This document shows, piece by piece, positions 20,200 through 29,690 of a DNA stretch of 64,000 nucleotides. Source of the stretch: Nocardioides malaquae (GTDB lineage Bacteria; Actinomycetota; Actinomycetes; Propionibacteriales; Nocardioidaceae); assembly GCF_015070385.1 (NCBI RefSeq), contig NZ_JADCSA010000007.1:124001-188000 (forward strand), read 5' to 3'. Made by a program: the position numbers and the translations under genes. The notes beneath the pieces are model-generated. The model was not told the DNA's origin and did not search any database. It worked only from the letters and a program-made list of their open reading frames with translations. Position 1 is the stretch's first letter; each line of letters starts with the position of its first letter.

Positions 20200-20381
20200 C
20201 GACGAGCATGCCCGCATGCGATCCCTCGGCCACGAGTCTCGCGTGTCTACGTCGAGGGCTGCGCCGAACCAACCCCAAGATCAAAGAGGGACTAGAATCC
20301 GGGCGATGAGGAATTTGTAGGCCCTTTCCCCGGAGTCACACGGGGGCAAGTGTCGCATTCTCCCAGAATGGACTCCCCGCG

Positions 20382-21488
20382 TTGAAGCATGAAGGAATAG
20401 GGCACGTGGACCCCGCGCACAAATTGACAAGCAGTCGTCAATACATGCTCGACCCATTCAGGTTCCTTGCCGCATTCAGCGTTCTCCTGTATCACTACAC
20501 ATTCCGCGGCCACAATGGAGGAAAGGTAGAGTCCGCGCCCTCAGAACTGCTCCAATCAATAACCCAGTACGGATATTTGGGCGTAGACGGATTCTTCCTG
20601 ATCTCCGGAGTGGTCATTCTCCACAGCGCTCACGGCAAGAGCGTCCGCCAATACGTGGCCTCCCGAACGTCCCGACTCTACCCCGCATTTTGGGCGGCCG
20701 TGATCTTTACCACTGTGCTCGTTTGCCTTATTCAACCCCCTTGGCGCACAATCCCCACGGTCACCGAATTCTTGGCCAACCTCACAATGGTGCCCAATCT
20801 TGCCGACCAAGCTTATGTGGAACCAGTTTACTGGACCCTGTGGGCAGAGCTCAGATTCTACGCCATTGTATTTGTCCTCGTCCTTATTCGTCCAACGCTT
20901 AGCGCATTCTATTACCTAGCCGCCGCTTGGACTGCCAGCTTGTACGTGTGGTGGATCGCTAGACTCTTCGACGCCCCTCTTCCTCTGAGCCTGGTACTAC
21001 AGCCACACGCAGGCCACTACTTCGCGGGCGGAATCGCGATAGCACTAGCCGCCCGCGGCTACAAGCCGCGTCAAACCATTCTAATTGCGCTGGCCACATG
21101 GGGCCTGTCTCTCTTGGCCGCTCTTGACTTTGCTCGGACCGTCAACAATGACCACGGGTCCACCCTTGCGCCCATACCTTTGGTCACGATAGTGACCTCT
21201 ATATACCTTTTGATCTACATGGCCGCTGGCAACCGTCGTGCGATCTCATCAAAGCCAGCCGCGAGGCTTAAAGCGCTTGGATCCCTCACCTTCCCTCTGT
21301 ACCTAGTGCACGCGTCACTGGGATACATTACAATCAACGCCATCAGCCCCCATTTAGGCTTTTGGCCCGCGTTCTTGGTCGCAGTAGCACTATCCCTTAC
21401 TGCAGCTTGGCTCATTCGCACTCTCGTTGAAGACAAGGCGGGCCCAAGAATGAGGCGGGCAATATTGGCGAAGGAATCTTCCTCATGA
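20382..21488 (+). CDS. Acyltransferase 3 family membrane O-acetyltransferase
   Basis: Up to 368 aa; the longest start is TTG 20382, with GTG 20406 and ATG 20445 as alternatives. The MLDPFRFLAAFSVLLYHY opening contains the family's Arg and catalytic His in helix 1, followed by GYLGVDGFFLISG and RLYPAFWAA. About ten membrane helices follow. Members O-acetylate cell-surface sugars. The coding sequence is clearly less GC-rich than its cys neighbours and uses codons such as TTG, CTA and ATA, suggesting recent acquisition. It overlaps the next gene by 4 bp. Confidence 0.85.
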   Translation: MKHEGIGHVDPAHKLTSSRQYMLDPFRFLAAFSVLLYHYTFRGHNGGKVESAPSELLQSITQYGYLGVDGFFLISGVVILHSAHGKSVRQYVASRTSRLYPAFWAAVIFTTVLVCLIQPPWRTIPTVTEFLANLTMVPNLADQAYVEPVYWTLWAELRFYAIVFVLVLIRPTLSAFYYLAAAWTASLYVWWIARLFDAPLPLSLVLQPHAGHYFAGGIAIALAARGYKPRQTILIALATWGLSLLAALDFARTVNNDHGSTLAPIPLVTIVTSIYLLIYMAAGNRRAISSKPAARLKALGSLTFPLYLVHASLGYITINAISPHLGFWPAFLVAVALSLTAAWLIRTLVEDKAGPRMRRAILAKESSS

Positions 21489-22720
21489 AGCCGCCAACTG
21501 CGTCCGAGTCCGGTCGGCCCACTCGCCTTCCCTTCTTCGTCAAGGCGCCGGCAACGACGATCGTCGCGGCGCACTACGCCACCTTCGCACTGTTCCCTGC
21601 CATCATCGACAAGAACCCCGAGTCACCTTTCATCGCCACGGTGTATGCTTGCTTGGTCGCTTCCTGTGCCTTCGGTGAATTGTTTCTCAAACGGCGCAAC
21701 CTGGGAAGGTCGCTCCCACAAGGACCTTCCCTTTTCGCATCCAAAGTGGTGTACGCGATCGGACTGATCGCTACCTGTCTGGCATGGGCGGGGGGAAGCC
21801 ACAACTACGCGGTGCAACTGGGGCGTGCCTCCCAGGCCTCGTGGGTTGCGCTCGCGACTCCCTTCACATCTTGGCTACTCATCGGGATCTTCCTGATTCT
21901 TGCGGCCCACCTGCGCGGCGAAAGTTCACGACGCACCGCCATTTGGGCAGCGCTTATTGCATGCGGTTTGCAGTTTGGACTTGGCATCGCCGCCGGCCTA
22001 GTAGGATCGGCTGCCTCTTTCACCGTCTGCGTGTTGCTCGTCCTGCTGATCACGCGAGTCCTTCCGGTCAAGAATTTTTCCATCCTGATTATTGTTTTGC
22101 TGATTGCGTGGCCAACGATTCAACAGATACGCAATGAAGTCCGTGTTGAAGTTCGTGGCAGTGCAGCTGCGCTTGGGGGCAGCGACTCGAGTCTCGAACG
22201 ATTGTGGGTCGACAAACAACTCGACGATGCCAAATTGCTTCGCGACGCGCGCTCACCTGTGGAGCCACCATCTTGGTTGACCGTCATTCGCACTGGGATC
22301 CTCCCATCTGCACTCGACGGCCCCCGGCCACCGATCGATACCGGCTCACGCATGAGCGTCGCCCTCGGAGGCAGCCCCCAAAACTCCACAAGCGCGACTA
22401 TGCCTGGAAATATCTTGCTGTTCGACGGCTGGCCTGCGCTGGTTGCATTTTATGCGCTCCTAGGCTTCTTCTTCTCGCGACTCATATTCAGCAACTCCGC
22501 TTGGCTACTCGCGTTGGGCGGAATGTCCTACCTCTACTTCATGTCGTTCTCCGCCTCGTATCCGGACTCCATCGTCCGTATTCTCAACGCGGTGGTTTCC
22601 ATCTTTTTGGCTGCCGCTTTCACCTTGTTCTTCGAACGCACAAACCGGAGTCGCCTTAGGAAGGCCAAGAGCAACCCAGGGACCAACTTGCCCCACGGCA
22701 ACCCTCGGCGCGGCGCGTGA
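21485..22720 (+). CDS. Polytopic membrane protein, probable glycan polymerase (Wzy-like)
   Basis: 411 aa with about ten hydrophobic segments and one long hydrophilic loop (about residues 215-300), the usual outline of O-antigen/capsule polymerases, which share little sequence. SALDGPRPPIDTGSRMSVALGGSP lies in the loop. Between an O-acetyltransferase (4-bp overlap) and a flippase-like gene (4-bp overlap), the polymerase role is the natural reading, but it rests on topology and position. Confidence 0.6.
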   Translation: MKPPTASESGRPTRLPFFVKAPATTIVAAHYATFALFPAIIDKNPESPFIATVYACLVASCAFGELFLKRRNLGRSLPQGPSLFASKVVYAIGLIATCLAWAGGSHNYAVQLGRASQASWVALATPFTSWLLIGIFLILAAHLRGESSRRTAIWAALIACGLQFGLGIAAGLVGSAASFTVCVLLVLLITRVLPVKNFSILIIVLLIAWPTIQQIRNEVRVEVRGSAAALGGSDSSLERLWVDKQLDDAKLLRDARSPVEPPSWLTVIRTGILPSALDGPRPPIDTGSRMSVALGGSPQNSTSATMPGNILLFDGWPALVAFYALLGFFFSRLIFSNSAWLLALGGMSYLYFMSFSASYPDSIVRILNAVVSIFLAAAFTLFFERTNRSRLRKAKSNPGTNLPHGNPRRGA

Positions 22721-23865
22721 GGTCACTACCGATTGCGATCTCTGCGGCGGCCGCTGCGAGCCTCGCAACTCTGAGCCTCAGCGTGTCAGTTGGGCGCTCC
22801 AGTTCCGCGGCGGAATTCAACGAATTCGCTGTTTCTCTTCTCTGCGTCACTCTCACGACCGGGCTAATCCGCTCCTCAGTGGCAGAGGACCAGTTGGCGT
22901 TTCGTCCCCGACGAACCAGCAACTACGCCGGTCTAGCCGCTTCAGTGAAGCTCTCTCTCGCGCCCGCCTGTATCGCCGCGGGCGTCGGGCTCTGGCAGGG
23001 ATACCCCTACATGGTTCTAGCCGCTGGGGGGATGGTCTCCATGAGCGCGTACGAGTACGTGCGAACAGTTTGGCCAGCTCAGGGCCGCGCCTATTCCCTT
23101 CTTCTACTCGAGGCCGGATGGGCGTCCGTCTTCATTCTGTTCTGCCTTGCGGGGGGCGCCGCGAATTGGCCTGGGATCACCTTCTTCCTCGCCTATCTGT
23201 CCGCCCTCACCGCAGTCGTGTTGCTCAGTCTCATCGTCGTCCTGCGAGAATCCGACCGCACGGAGACGAAGATCAAACCTCGCGCAGTGAATGCGTTGGA
23301 CTATCTCGTTGGTTCAGGATCCGTGCCATTCGCGACCAGTGCTCTAGGCGCGCTGGGGGGCGCTGCCCTAGTCGGTCCTCTCCGCGCAGGCGCCACGCTC
23401 CTCAGCCCCATCAACCTGGCCAGCAACGCCATCAAGCCAATCTTTATTCGCCGGATTGCCCACAACGTCGCACAGTCTCCGAAACTTTCTTTCCTTGCCA
23501 GCATGGCCATCGCCGCCGCGCTACTCCCTGCCGCCGTCATCGTTCAGTTCTTGCCATTCGCCTGGGGTGAGCAGTTGTTCGGCGAGACATGGCAGACCGC
23601 GTCCACCGTCGTACTCCCCCTGGCGTTCGAGGCCATCCTCGGCGTCTTCACTTCCATCGCATTCGCCGCCCACCGAGCCCACAGAGCGGGCCTGCGCACC
23701 CTCCTGACCCGAGCAGCACTAGGGTCGCTCCGCGTGGGAGCTGTGTGCTGGGCGGGCCTCACCTACGGGTTGACGGGAGCCGCGTGGGCTCTTCCATGTG
23801 TGACACTCGTCGGAGTGTTCGTCTGGTGGACCAGTTACGTGAAGTTGGCGAGAAGGAAGACCTGA
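22717..23865 (+). CDS. Polytopic membrane protein, probable lipid-linked glycan flippase (Wzx-like)
   Basis: 382 aa, about ten to eleven membrane helices evenly spread. The outline and the LGALGGAALVGPLRAGATLLSP segment followed by PIFIRRIAH resemble the polysaccharide transporter (MATE-like) family. It would move undecaprenyl-linked oligosaccharide to the outer face of the membrane. Shorter than most Wzx proteins. Overlaps the polymerase-like gene and is 2 bp from the pyruvyl transferase. Confidence 0.62.
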   Translation: MRSLPIAISAAAAASLATLSLSVSVGRSSSAAEFNEFAVSLLCVTLTTGLIRSSVAEDQLAFRPRRTSNYAGLAASVKLSLAPACIAAGVGLWQGYPYMVLAAGGMVSMSAYEYVRTVWPAQGRAYSLLLLEAGWASVFILFCLAGGAANWPGITFFLAYLSALTAVVLLSLIVVLRESDRTETKIKPRAVNALDYLVGSGSVPFATSALGALGGAALVGPLRAGATLLSPINLASNAIKPIFIRRIAHNVAQSPKLSFLASMAIAAALLPAAVIVQFLPFAWGEQLFGETWQTASTVVLPLAFEAILGVFTSIAFAAHRAHRAGLRTLLTRAALGSLRVGAVCWAGLTYGLTGAAWALPCVTLVGVFVWWTSYVKLARRKT

Positions 23866-23867
23866 AC

Positions 23868-25025
23868 ATGCGCAACCAGGACCTCACCGCAGGGGTGGTG
23901 TGCCTCGGGGAGGCCGGAAACCTCGGAGATGATCTGATTCTGATCTCCGTCACCGACTCACTCCTCACTACCGGACTCGTCAAGCACGTGCAGTTCACTT
24001 CACACGGGATCCACCTTCCTTGGTCACGCATCGCCGCCGACCTGGGCTGGAGTGGTGTCCCGAGGGCACGAACTGTCCGGAACCGAGCGGGACTGCGCGA
24101 ACGCAAGGCCCTGCTGGGGTCCAGCGACGTGATCATCTTCGGTGGCGGTGGACTCTTCCAGGACGTCCATGACCCCATGCGCCCGTACCAGTGGCTCAGC
24201 CTCATCCCTGAAGGCAAGCCCGTCCTTGGCATCGGCCTGGGATTCGGCCCCTTGAGTGCACGCTCCATTCGCTTCCTGGGCGGGATCCGCAATCCCTTCG
24301 ACCAGCTCCACGTCCGCGACGACCGCTCCGCAGAGTTTCCCCGGCGCCTGGGGTGGCCGGTGGAGCGCGCAGAAGACTGCGTGACACCCAGCCTGGTCAG
24401 CAGGTTGCTCCCGGAATCCCCAGGTGAGGGCACCAGAAATGCACTCGGAATAGCGCTGCGTGCCTGGCCAGGGCTCGACGCGGGCGAGGTGGCGGACTGG
24501 GTCGACGAGGTTGCGCGACGTCACGGTTGCGAAGAGGTGGAAGCCTTCGTCCTCGAGACGACGCCTGCGGGGCCCGACGCCGCGTTCACCAAGGAGGTTC
24601 TCGGTCTCCTCCGCACGCCGGGCGAGCTTGTGGTTTACGAGCCGGCCAGGATCCAGGACTTCCTCGTGGCCATGGCCGGCTGTGGCGTGGTGGTCAGCAT
24701 GAAGCTCCACTCCAGCGCCATCTGGAGCTTCTTCGGTGCGACGATCTACCCCATTACCTACGCGCCGAAGACGTCAGCTCTCTTTGGTCTGGAGTGGCGC
24801 GGTCTCGAGATAGTTCGCGAGGCGCGTCAAGCAGTGCTCCTGGACACGGATGTCCCCACCACCGAGCAGGTCATCGCACGATGGATCCACGGCGAGCGCA
24901 GCGTCCCGATAGGACCCATGATCAGGCAACCCAAGGCCGCCTTGCTGGCGACGCTCAACTTTGCGAGCCTTGCGACTCGCAAGATCGCGCGCAGACTGCT
25001 GGGCGGACGTGGGTCCAGAGCCTGA
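23868..25025 (+). CDS. Polysaccharide pyruvyl transferase family protein
   Basis: 385 aa from ATG 23868. The GEAGNLGDDLILISV start (NxGD motif), IIFGGGGLFQD, GIGLGFGPL and VVSMKLHSSAIWSF (the MRxH-like motif) are typical of the CsaB/WcaK pyruvyl transferase family. These enzymes place a pyruvate ketal on a sugar, giving the glycan negative charge and sometimes an anchor for SLH proteins. It ends the rightward operon begun at 20382 and converges with the GT at 25054. Base composition returns towards the genome norm here. Confidence 0.85.
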   Translation: MRNQDLTAGVVCLGEAGNLGDDLILISVTDSLLTTGLVKHVQFTSHGIHLPWSRIAADLGWSGVPRARTVRNRAGLRERKALLGSSDVIIFGGGGLFQDVHDPMRPYQWLSLIPEGKPVLGIGLGFGPLSARSIRFLGGIRNPFDQLHVRDDRSAEFPRRLGWPVERAEDCVTPSLVSRLLPESPGEGTRNALGIALRAWPGLDAGEVADWVDEVARRHGCEEVEAFVLETTPAGPDAAFTKEVLGLLRTPGELVVYEPARIQDFLVAMAGCGVVVSMKLHSSAIWSFFGATIYPITYAPKTSALFGLEWRGLEIVREARQAVLLDTDVPTTEQVIARWIHGERSVPIGPMIRQPKAALLATLNFASLATRKIARRLLGGRGSRA

Positions 25026-25053
25026 GCTCAGAGCCCGGATCCCGAAGACACGC

Positions 25054-26250
25054 TCAGAGCTCGGATCCCGAAGACACGACAGAGCGGTAGATCTCTTCGA
25101 AGGAGTCTAGGGTCTTCTCAGCGTCGAACCGAGCGACGACGTCCTCCCGTGCCAGTCGGGCAATCGTCGGGCCGGTCTGCTGCAAGATCTCGCGGGAGTG
25201 GACCAGAAACTCGCCCGGCAGCTTTGCGTCGTCCTGAGATACGAGGTAGCCCGTTTGTCCGTGACGAATGGTCATCCGTGTTCCGGCCGTGTCAGTGGCA
25301 ATCACCGGGAGTCCGCATGCCATGGCTTCAAGGGCAGCGATTCCCAGGCCCTCCTCGTGCGAAGTCTGCCAGAACATGCTCCCGCCCCTGAGGAGCCCAA
25401 CCAAGTCATCGTGCGGCAGGTCGTGTCTGACATCGACGCGCCCTTCCAACCCCAAAAATGAGATCAGATCACGGTTTGCGGGCGTCAGGTCTCCCCGGCC
25501 CGCGACAACAAGGGGGGGACCCTCTGGCCACTCGCTCAGGAGGTGGGCGTAGGCCTTTAACACACGGTCCCACCCCTTGCGATGTTCACCGAGCCTGCCC
25601 AATGCCACGATCGGCCCGGTGGGGCTCCACTCCCCTGAAGGGCTGAATCTCGTGGTGTCAACCCCCGGCGGCGCCACCACCACTGGGGTTCCGGGAGCGG
25701 CCTCTCGAACGCCTTGCAGCATCTGCTCGTTCTCGACCATCACGGCTGAGCTCTCGCGAAGGGCCCTGACCTCAAGCCTCGTCACCCAGTGCGTGAGGGC
25801 GGTCTTCACTGAGCGCTGGCCGATGGGCAGCGCCTTGTGAATTGATTCACGCTCCCACTTCATGAACGTTGCCACCTGGATGACCGTCGGCCGCCCGGAC
25901 CGCGACGCGACGCGCGCCAGAGCAGGGCCCCCGCACACGACTTGGACAAGGTCATACTCGGACAGCCTCGCGGTGAGCTGCTTCACAGGCAAGTAGCGCA
26001 AAGGCTCCAACTCGGCCAAGGCCGCTCCAGCCATCGTCAAGTTATCCTCAGTGCCCGACTCCAAGACCGGTCCTGTGATCCAGGTCCTCGGCGAGACAAG
26101 ACGGCGGCTTAACGACGAAGAGCTTGCGGAGGCCACGTCGAAAACTTGAACCACATGCCCACGGGTCGCCAAACCGTCGCGCAACCACCGCGCAACCGCC
26201 TGCACCCCTCCCGCCGTCTGAAACCCTTGGGTGAGCAGAGCAATCCTCAC
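25054..26250 (-). CDS. Family 4 glycosyltransferase
   Basis: 398 aa, GTG start at 26250. The N-terminal LLTQGFQTAGGVQAVARWL is the GT-B loop and EEGLGIAALEAMACGLPVIATDTAGT carries the E-x7-E motif and the usual GxP-containing strand. GRLGEHRKGWDRVLKAYAHL starts the donor domain. It is the last gene of the nine-gene leftward operon, 13 bp after the previous GT. Donor unknown. Confidence 0.88.
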   Translation of the reverse strand: MRIALLTQGFQTAGGVQAVARWLRDGLATRGHVVQVFDVASASSSSLSRRLVSPRTWITGPVLESGTEDNLTMAGAALAELEPLRYLPVKQLTARLSEYDLVQVVCGGPALARVASRSGRPTVIQVATFMKWERESIHKALPIGQRSVKTALTHWVTRLEVRALRESSAVMVENEQMLQGVREAAPGTPVVVAPPGVDTTRFSPSGEWSPTGPIVALGRLGEHRKGWDRVLKAYAHLLSEWPEGPPLVVAGRGDLTPANRDLISFLGLEGRVDVRHDLPHDDLVGLLRGGSMFWQTSHEEGLGIAALEAMACGLPVIATDTAGTRMTIRHGQTGYLVSQDDAKLPGEFLVHSREILQQTGPTIARLAREDVVARFDAEKTLDSFEEIYRSVVSSGSEL

Positions 26251-26263
26251 AATTGTGTTCCCT

Positions 26264-27433
26264 TCAAACGTCGCTAGACGAGCCTCTGGGCAAAGTCAGC
26301 AACTGATCGATGAAGCTCCCGGCCGGGCGGCGCGTCTCCCAAGCCTCGAAGGAGGCAAGGGCGTCACGACGGCGCTCGACACGTGCTGCAGCGTCCTCGA
26401 CGAGAAGGTCCATCATGACCTTCGCCCAGGCAGCGGGATCCCCGTCGGCCCCGACAATCACGCCCCCGCCGGCCCGAACGTGCTTCGTCCAAGGAGTCAC
26501 GTCGCCGACCACAACCGGGCAGCCACGTGCCATCGCCTCCGCGATGACGTGCCCGAAGTTCTCCCCGGCGGTCGGAAAACAGGCGAAATCCGCGGCGTCG
26601 AAAAGGTCCGCCACGTGGTCGTGGAGAACAGGGCCCGAAAAGTTCACGGGCACTCCCAACTTGCGAGACAGGTCCTTGCACTCCTGGATGTAGTCCCTGT
26701 CCCCTCCACCGAACACCAACAGTTCGTACGAGCCGCGCGGGAGTTGCGCCGCTGCCTGAATAAGCAGATGTACCCGCTTCTTGCGAGACACGCGGCCCAG
26801 GTAGGCAAAACGCACCGGCATGCACCGGATTTCCCCGTCAGCTTCCGACCGGCCACGGACGAGTGTTTCGTTCTCTTTCACGAGCACCCTCGCGGTCGGA
26901 AAGATGGCCCGTAGGTTCGCGGCCTCGAGCTCCGCCGACAGATGCCACGTCACGTCGTCGTAGAGCTTGAGCGCCTTGGCCACTGCCAGGAACGCACGCT
27001 TCTTCGGACTCTTCAGTCTTAGAGCCCCTGGATCCAACTCTCCCCGAGGAGCAACCACTACGGAGTCGAAATGCACCAGCCCCAGCCGCACCAACAGGAG
27101 CGGAAGTATGGAGAACCAGTAGGAGAAGAGGGAGTTCAAGTAGAGCACCCTTGCTCCTGACGCCCGCAGACACTTCACGATGCTGAGCCTGCCGTGCCAC
27201 GACCGTGTATCGGCGTAGAAGACCTTTGCCCGGCCGACCCCCGTCCACGTGTTTATGGGCACGTCCAGCGGTTCGCGACACCCGTGGTCGTAAGCGGACG
27301 TAATCACGTGGATCTGATCGTCACTCGCACGAGTCTCGACCATCGCTTCGATCGTTCGGATGGGGCCGCCCCCAAGGTAGGCAGGGGGATATCCGCCAAC
27401 TAGTACCACTACCCCCTGCTTATTCGGAGTCAT
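26264..27433 (-). CDS. Family 4 glycosyltransferase (paralogue of the GT at 10734)
   Basis: 389 aa. GGYPPAYLGGGPIRTIEAMV, APRGELDPGALRLKSPKKR and ENFGHVIAEAMARGCPVVVGD match the GT at 10734-11876 segment by segment. The E-x7-E motif is present. Its ATG overlaps the capG stop by 4 bp, so it belongs to the UDP-FucNAc operon. Sugar not assigned. Confidence 0.88.
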   Translation of the reverse strand: MTPNKQGVVVLVGGYPPAYLGGGPIRTIEAMVETRASDDQIHVITSAYDHGCREPLDVPINTWTGVGRAKVFYADTRSWHGRLSIVKCLRASGARVLYLNSLFSYWFSILPLLLVRLGLVHFDSVVVAPRGELDPGALRLKSPKKRAFLAVAKALKLYDDVTWHLSAELEAANLRAIFPTARVLVKENETLVRGRSEADGEIRCMPVRFAYLGRVSRKKRVHLLIQAAAQLPRGSYELLVFGGGDRDYIQECKDLSRKLGVPVNFSGPVLHDHVADLFDAADFACFPTAGENFGHVIAEAMARGCPVVVGDVTPWTKHVRAGGGVIVGADGDPAAWAKVMMDLLVEDAAARVERRRDALASFEAWETRRPAGSFIDQLLTLPRGSSSDV

Positions 27434-28566
27434 CGAGGTCGATCACTGACCCGAATGCCCGCCCACTGACGATGGCGCCCGGCCGTCGACGAGATGAATC
27501 GAACGACCCGGTTGCTCGTGTCGTTGATCTCGTAGCCCGCCGGATGCGACGAGGCGACTGGACCATCAGCCATCGCAATACCGACGCCGCGCACGACGTC
27601 GTCGACGTCCAGGCCGGTCATGATGATCGAGCCGGAGTCCAGCGCCTCAGGACGCTCGATGGAGTCACGCAGAGTGATCGCGGGAAAGCCCAGGATCGAC
27701 GACTCCTCCGAGATGGTGCCGGAGTCGGAGAGCACGCAGGCCGCCTCGAGCTGGAGCTTGTTGTAGTCGTGGAAGCCGAACGGTTCCAGGAAGTCGATGC
27801 CCGTGAGGTCGAGCCCGCTGTTGAGCGCCTCGAGGCGTTTGCGAGTGCGGGGATGGGTGGAGACGACGACGCGCTTGCCGTGAGCCTCGCGGACGGCGAC
27901 GAGGCACTCAAGCAGCTGCTGCAGGCGCTCGGGCAGGTCGACGTTCTCCTCGCGGTGGGCGCTGACCAAAAAGTAGTCCCCCGCGGTGAGCCCCAGTCGG
28001 TCGAGGACGTCGGAGGCATCGATCTGGTCGCGGAACTCCTCCAGCACCTCACGCATCGGCGAACCGGTCACCAATATCCGGCGGGGGTGAAGGCCCTCGG
28101 CCAGCAGGTTCCGGCGGGCGTGCTCGGTGTAGGCGAGATTGAAGTCGGCCACGTGGTCGACGAGGCGGCGGTTGGTCTCCTCCGGCACGTTTTCGTCGAA
28201 GCAGCGGTTCCCGGCCTCCATGTGGTAGGTCGGGATCCGCATGCGCTTACCCATCACCGTGGCCACACACGAGTTGGTGTCGCCCAGCACCAGCATCGCG
28301 TCGGGCTTCTCCTCGAGCAGCACCTTCTCGGTGCCCACGAGCACTCCCCCCAACACGGCGCCCAGGCTGGAGGTGTCCACGCCCATGTAGTGGTCGGGGG
28401 CCCGCAGACCGAGGTCGTCGAAGAAGACCTGGTTGAGCGAGTAGTCGTAGTTCTGACCCGTGTGCACCAGGACGTGGTCGATGCCCGCGGTGGCGTCGAG
28501 TCGCTTGATGACGGCGGCGAGCCGGATGATCTCCGGGCGGGTGCCGACGACGGTCATGACCTTCAC
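27430..28566 (-). CDS. capG: UDP-N-acetyl-L-fucosamine synthase / 2-epimerase (CapG/FnlC)
   Basis: 378 aa, non-hydrolysing UDP-sugar 2-epimerase fold: VVGTRPEIIRLAAVIKRL, HTGQNYDYSLNQVFFDDLG, LVLGDTNSC, HMEAGNRCFDENVPEETNRR and SDSGTISEESSILGFPAI. The HMEAGNRCFD-PEETNRR form and the partner genes capE and capF point to CapG/FnlC, which epimerises C2 to give UDP-L-FucNAc, rather than WecB. Position directly after capF (4-bp overlap) agrees with S. aureus cap5EFG and E. coli fnlABC. Confidence 0.88.
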   Translation of the reverse strand: MKVMTVVGTRPEIIRLAAVIKRLDATAGIDHVLVHTGQNYDYSLNQVFFDDLGLRAPDHYMGVDTSSLGAVLGGVLVGTEKVLLEEKPDAMLVLGDTNSCVATVMGKRMRIPTYHMEAGNRCFDENVPEETNRRLVDHVADFNLAYTEHARRNLLAEGLHPRRILVTGSPMREVLEEFRDQIDASDVLDRLGLTAGDYFLVSAHREENVDLPERLQQLLECLVAVREAHGKRVVVSTHPRTRKRLEALNSGLDLTGIDFLEPFGFHDYNKLQLEAACVLSDSGTISEESSILGFPAITLRDSIERPEALDSGSIIMTGLDVDDVVRGVGIAMADGPVASSHPAGYEINDTSNRVVRFISSTAGRHRQWAGIRVSDRPR

Positions 28567-29690
28567 GCGGATGCCTCCTGGGCAATGGTCTCGGGGTATT
28601 GATCCGGGTTGTCCATGTCGAGGAGTTGATCGGCCCAGAACATGGTGACGAGCTCGCTGTCGCCAACGTTACGGATGTTGTGCACCCACAGGGTGGGCAT
28701 GTCCACAAATGACGGCTTGTCGCCGCTCAGGCGGAAGGTCACCACCTCGTCGTGCAGCAGACGACGAAGCTCGATCTCTGCCTCGCCCTTCACGACGAAG
28801 AAGCGCTCCACCTTGTGCAGGTGGTAGTGCTCGCCGCGCTTCTGGCCCGGCAGGGTCGTGGACATGAACGCCATGCCGGTGCCGCCGTGGGCACGGACCG
28901 TCTCGAAGAGGTCGCCGCGGTTGTCGGCATGCACCTGCGGCGAGACCGGCCACATCTCGGGGAAGGTGGCCGCCCGGTAGGTGTTGAACAGGTTGCGGCG
29001 CATCGGGGTCGAGATGTCGGGCACCTCGCCCTTCTCCCGGTAGAGGGCGTGGAACTCCTGGAAGAGCTCCAGGACCCGACCGATGCCGATCGGCTCACCG
29101 TGCACGGTCTCGCGGATGTCGGTGCCCAGGGCGTCGATCAGCGCCGCAGCGGCGTCCTGGGCGTGCAGCAGCTCGATCTCACGGTCGCCGGTGACGCTGG
29201 GCGTACGCCCCGCAGCCACCTCGTGGGCGAAGGTCGCCACGAAGGAGTTGTAGCCGGGGCGGCCGTGCTCACCGAAGAGGTTCGGCAGCAGCAGGTCGGC
29301 GAAGCGACCACCGAGGTCACGCACAGCGGCGCCGAGCAGCTCGCCGGCGACCTTCTTGCCGCGACCGTACGCGTTGTCGACGTCGGCCTGGATGGAGTTG
29401 GCGAAGACCACGTCGATCGGCTTGCCGATCTCCGTCAACGCGTCCGCGAGCGTGCGCGCGAGATCGACATTGCCCTGCTCGACGGCCTCGTCGGAATCAG
29501 CACGGTTGATGCCGGCGATGTGGATGACGGCATCCACGTCGGCAAGCCTCTGCACGAGCAGGTCCGGGTCCGCGAAGTCGTCACGGCCCAGCCGCACCGG
29601 TTCGACCTTGTCCAGGGCGCGCAGGCGGCAGGCGGTGTGCCAGCCGAGGAAGCCGAAGCCTCCGGTGATCGCGATGCGGGTCATGGTCAT
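28563..29690 (-). CDS. capF: UDP-2-acetamido-2,6-dideoxy-hexos-4-ulose epimerase/reductase (CapF/FnlB)
   Basis: 375 aa, two domains as in CapF. Residues 1-250: an SDR reductase with GGFGFLGWHTACRL, HIAGINRADSD and YGRGKKVAGELL (Tyr-x3-Lys). Residues 255-375: a cupin with GEHYHLHKVERFFVVKGEAEIELR, whose His/Glu residues bind zinc and carry out C3 epimerisation, and LWVHNIRNVGDSELVTMFWADQ. It acts between CapE and CapG in UDP-L-FucNAc synthesis. Confidence 0.92.
   Translation of the reverse strand: MTMTRIAITGGFGFLGWHTACRLRALDKVEPVRLGRDDFADPDLLVQRLADVDAVIHIAGINRADSDEAVEQGNVDLARTLADALTEIGKPIDVVFANSIQADVDNAYGRGKKVAGELLGAAVRDLGGRFADLLLPNLFGEHGRPGYNSFVATFAHEVAAGRTPSVTGDREIELLHAQDAAAALIDALGTDIRETVHGEPIGIGRVLELFQEFHALYREKGEVPDISTPMRRNLFNTYRAATFPEMWPVSPQVHADNRGDLFETVRAHGGTGMAFMSTTLPGQKRGEHYHLHKVERFFVVKGEAEIELRRLLHDEVVTFRLSGDKPSFVDMPTLWVHNIRNVGDSELVTMFWADQLLDMDNPDQYPETIAQEASA

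Noticed and set aside
20200-20381. A tRNA or att site at the boundary where base composition drops
   Set aside because: No tRNA-like cloverleaf and no matching direct repeat at the right edge of the segment was found by eye; no integrase is present.
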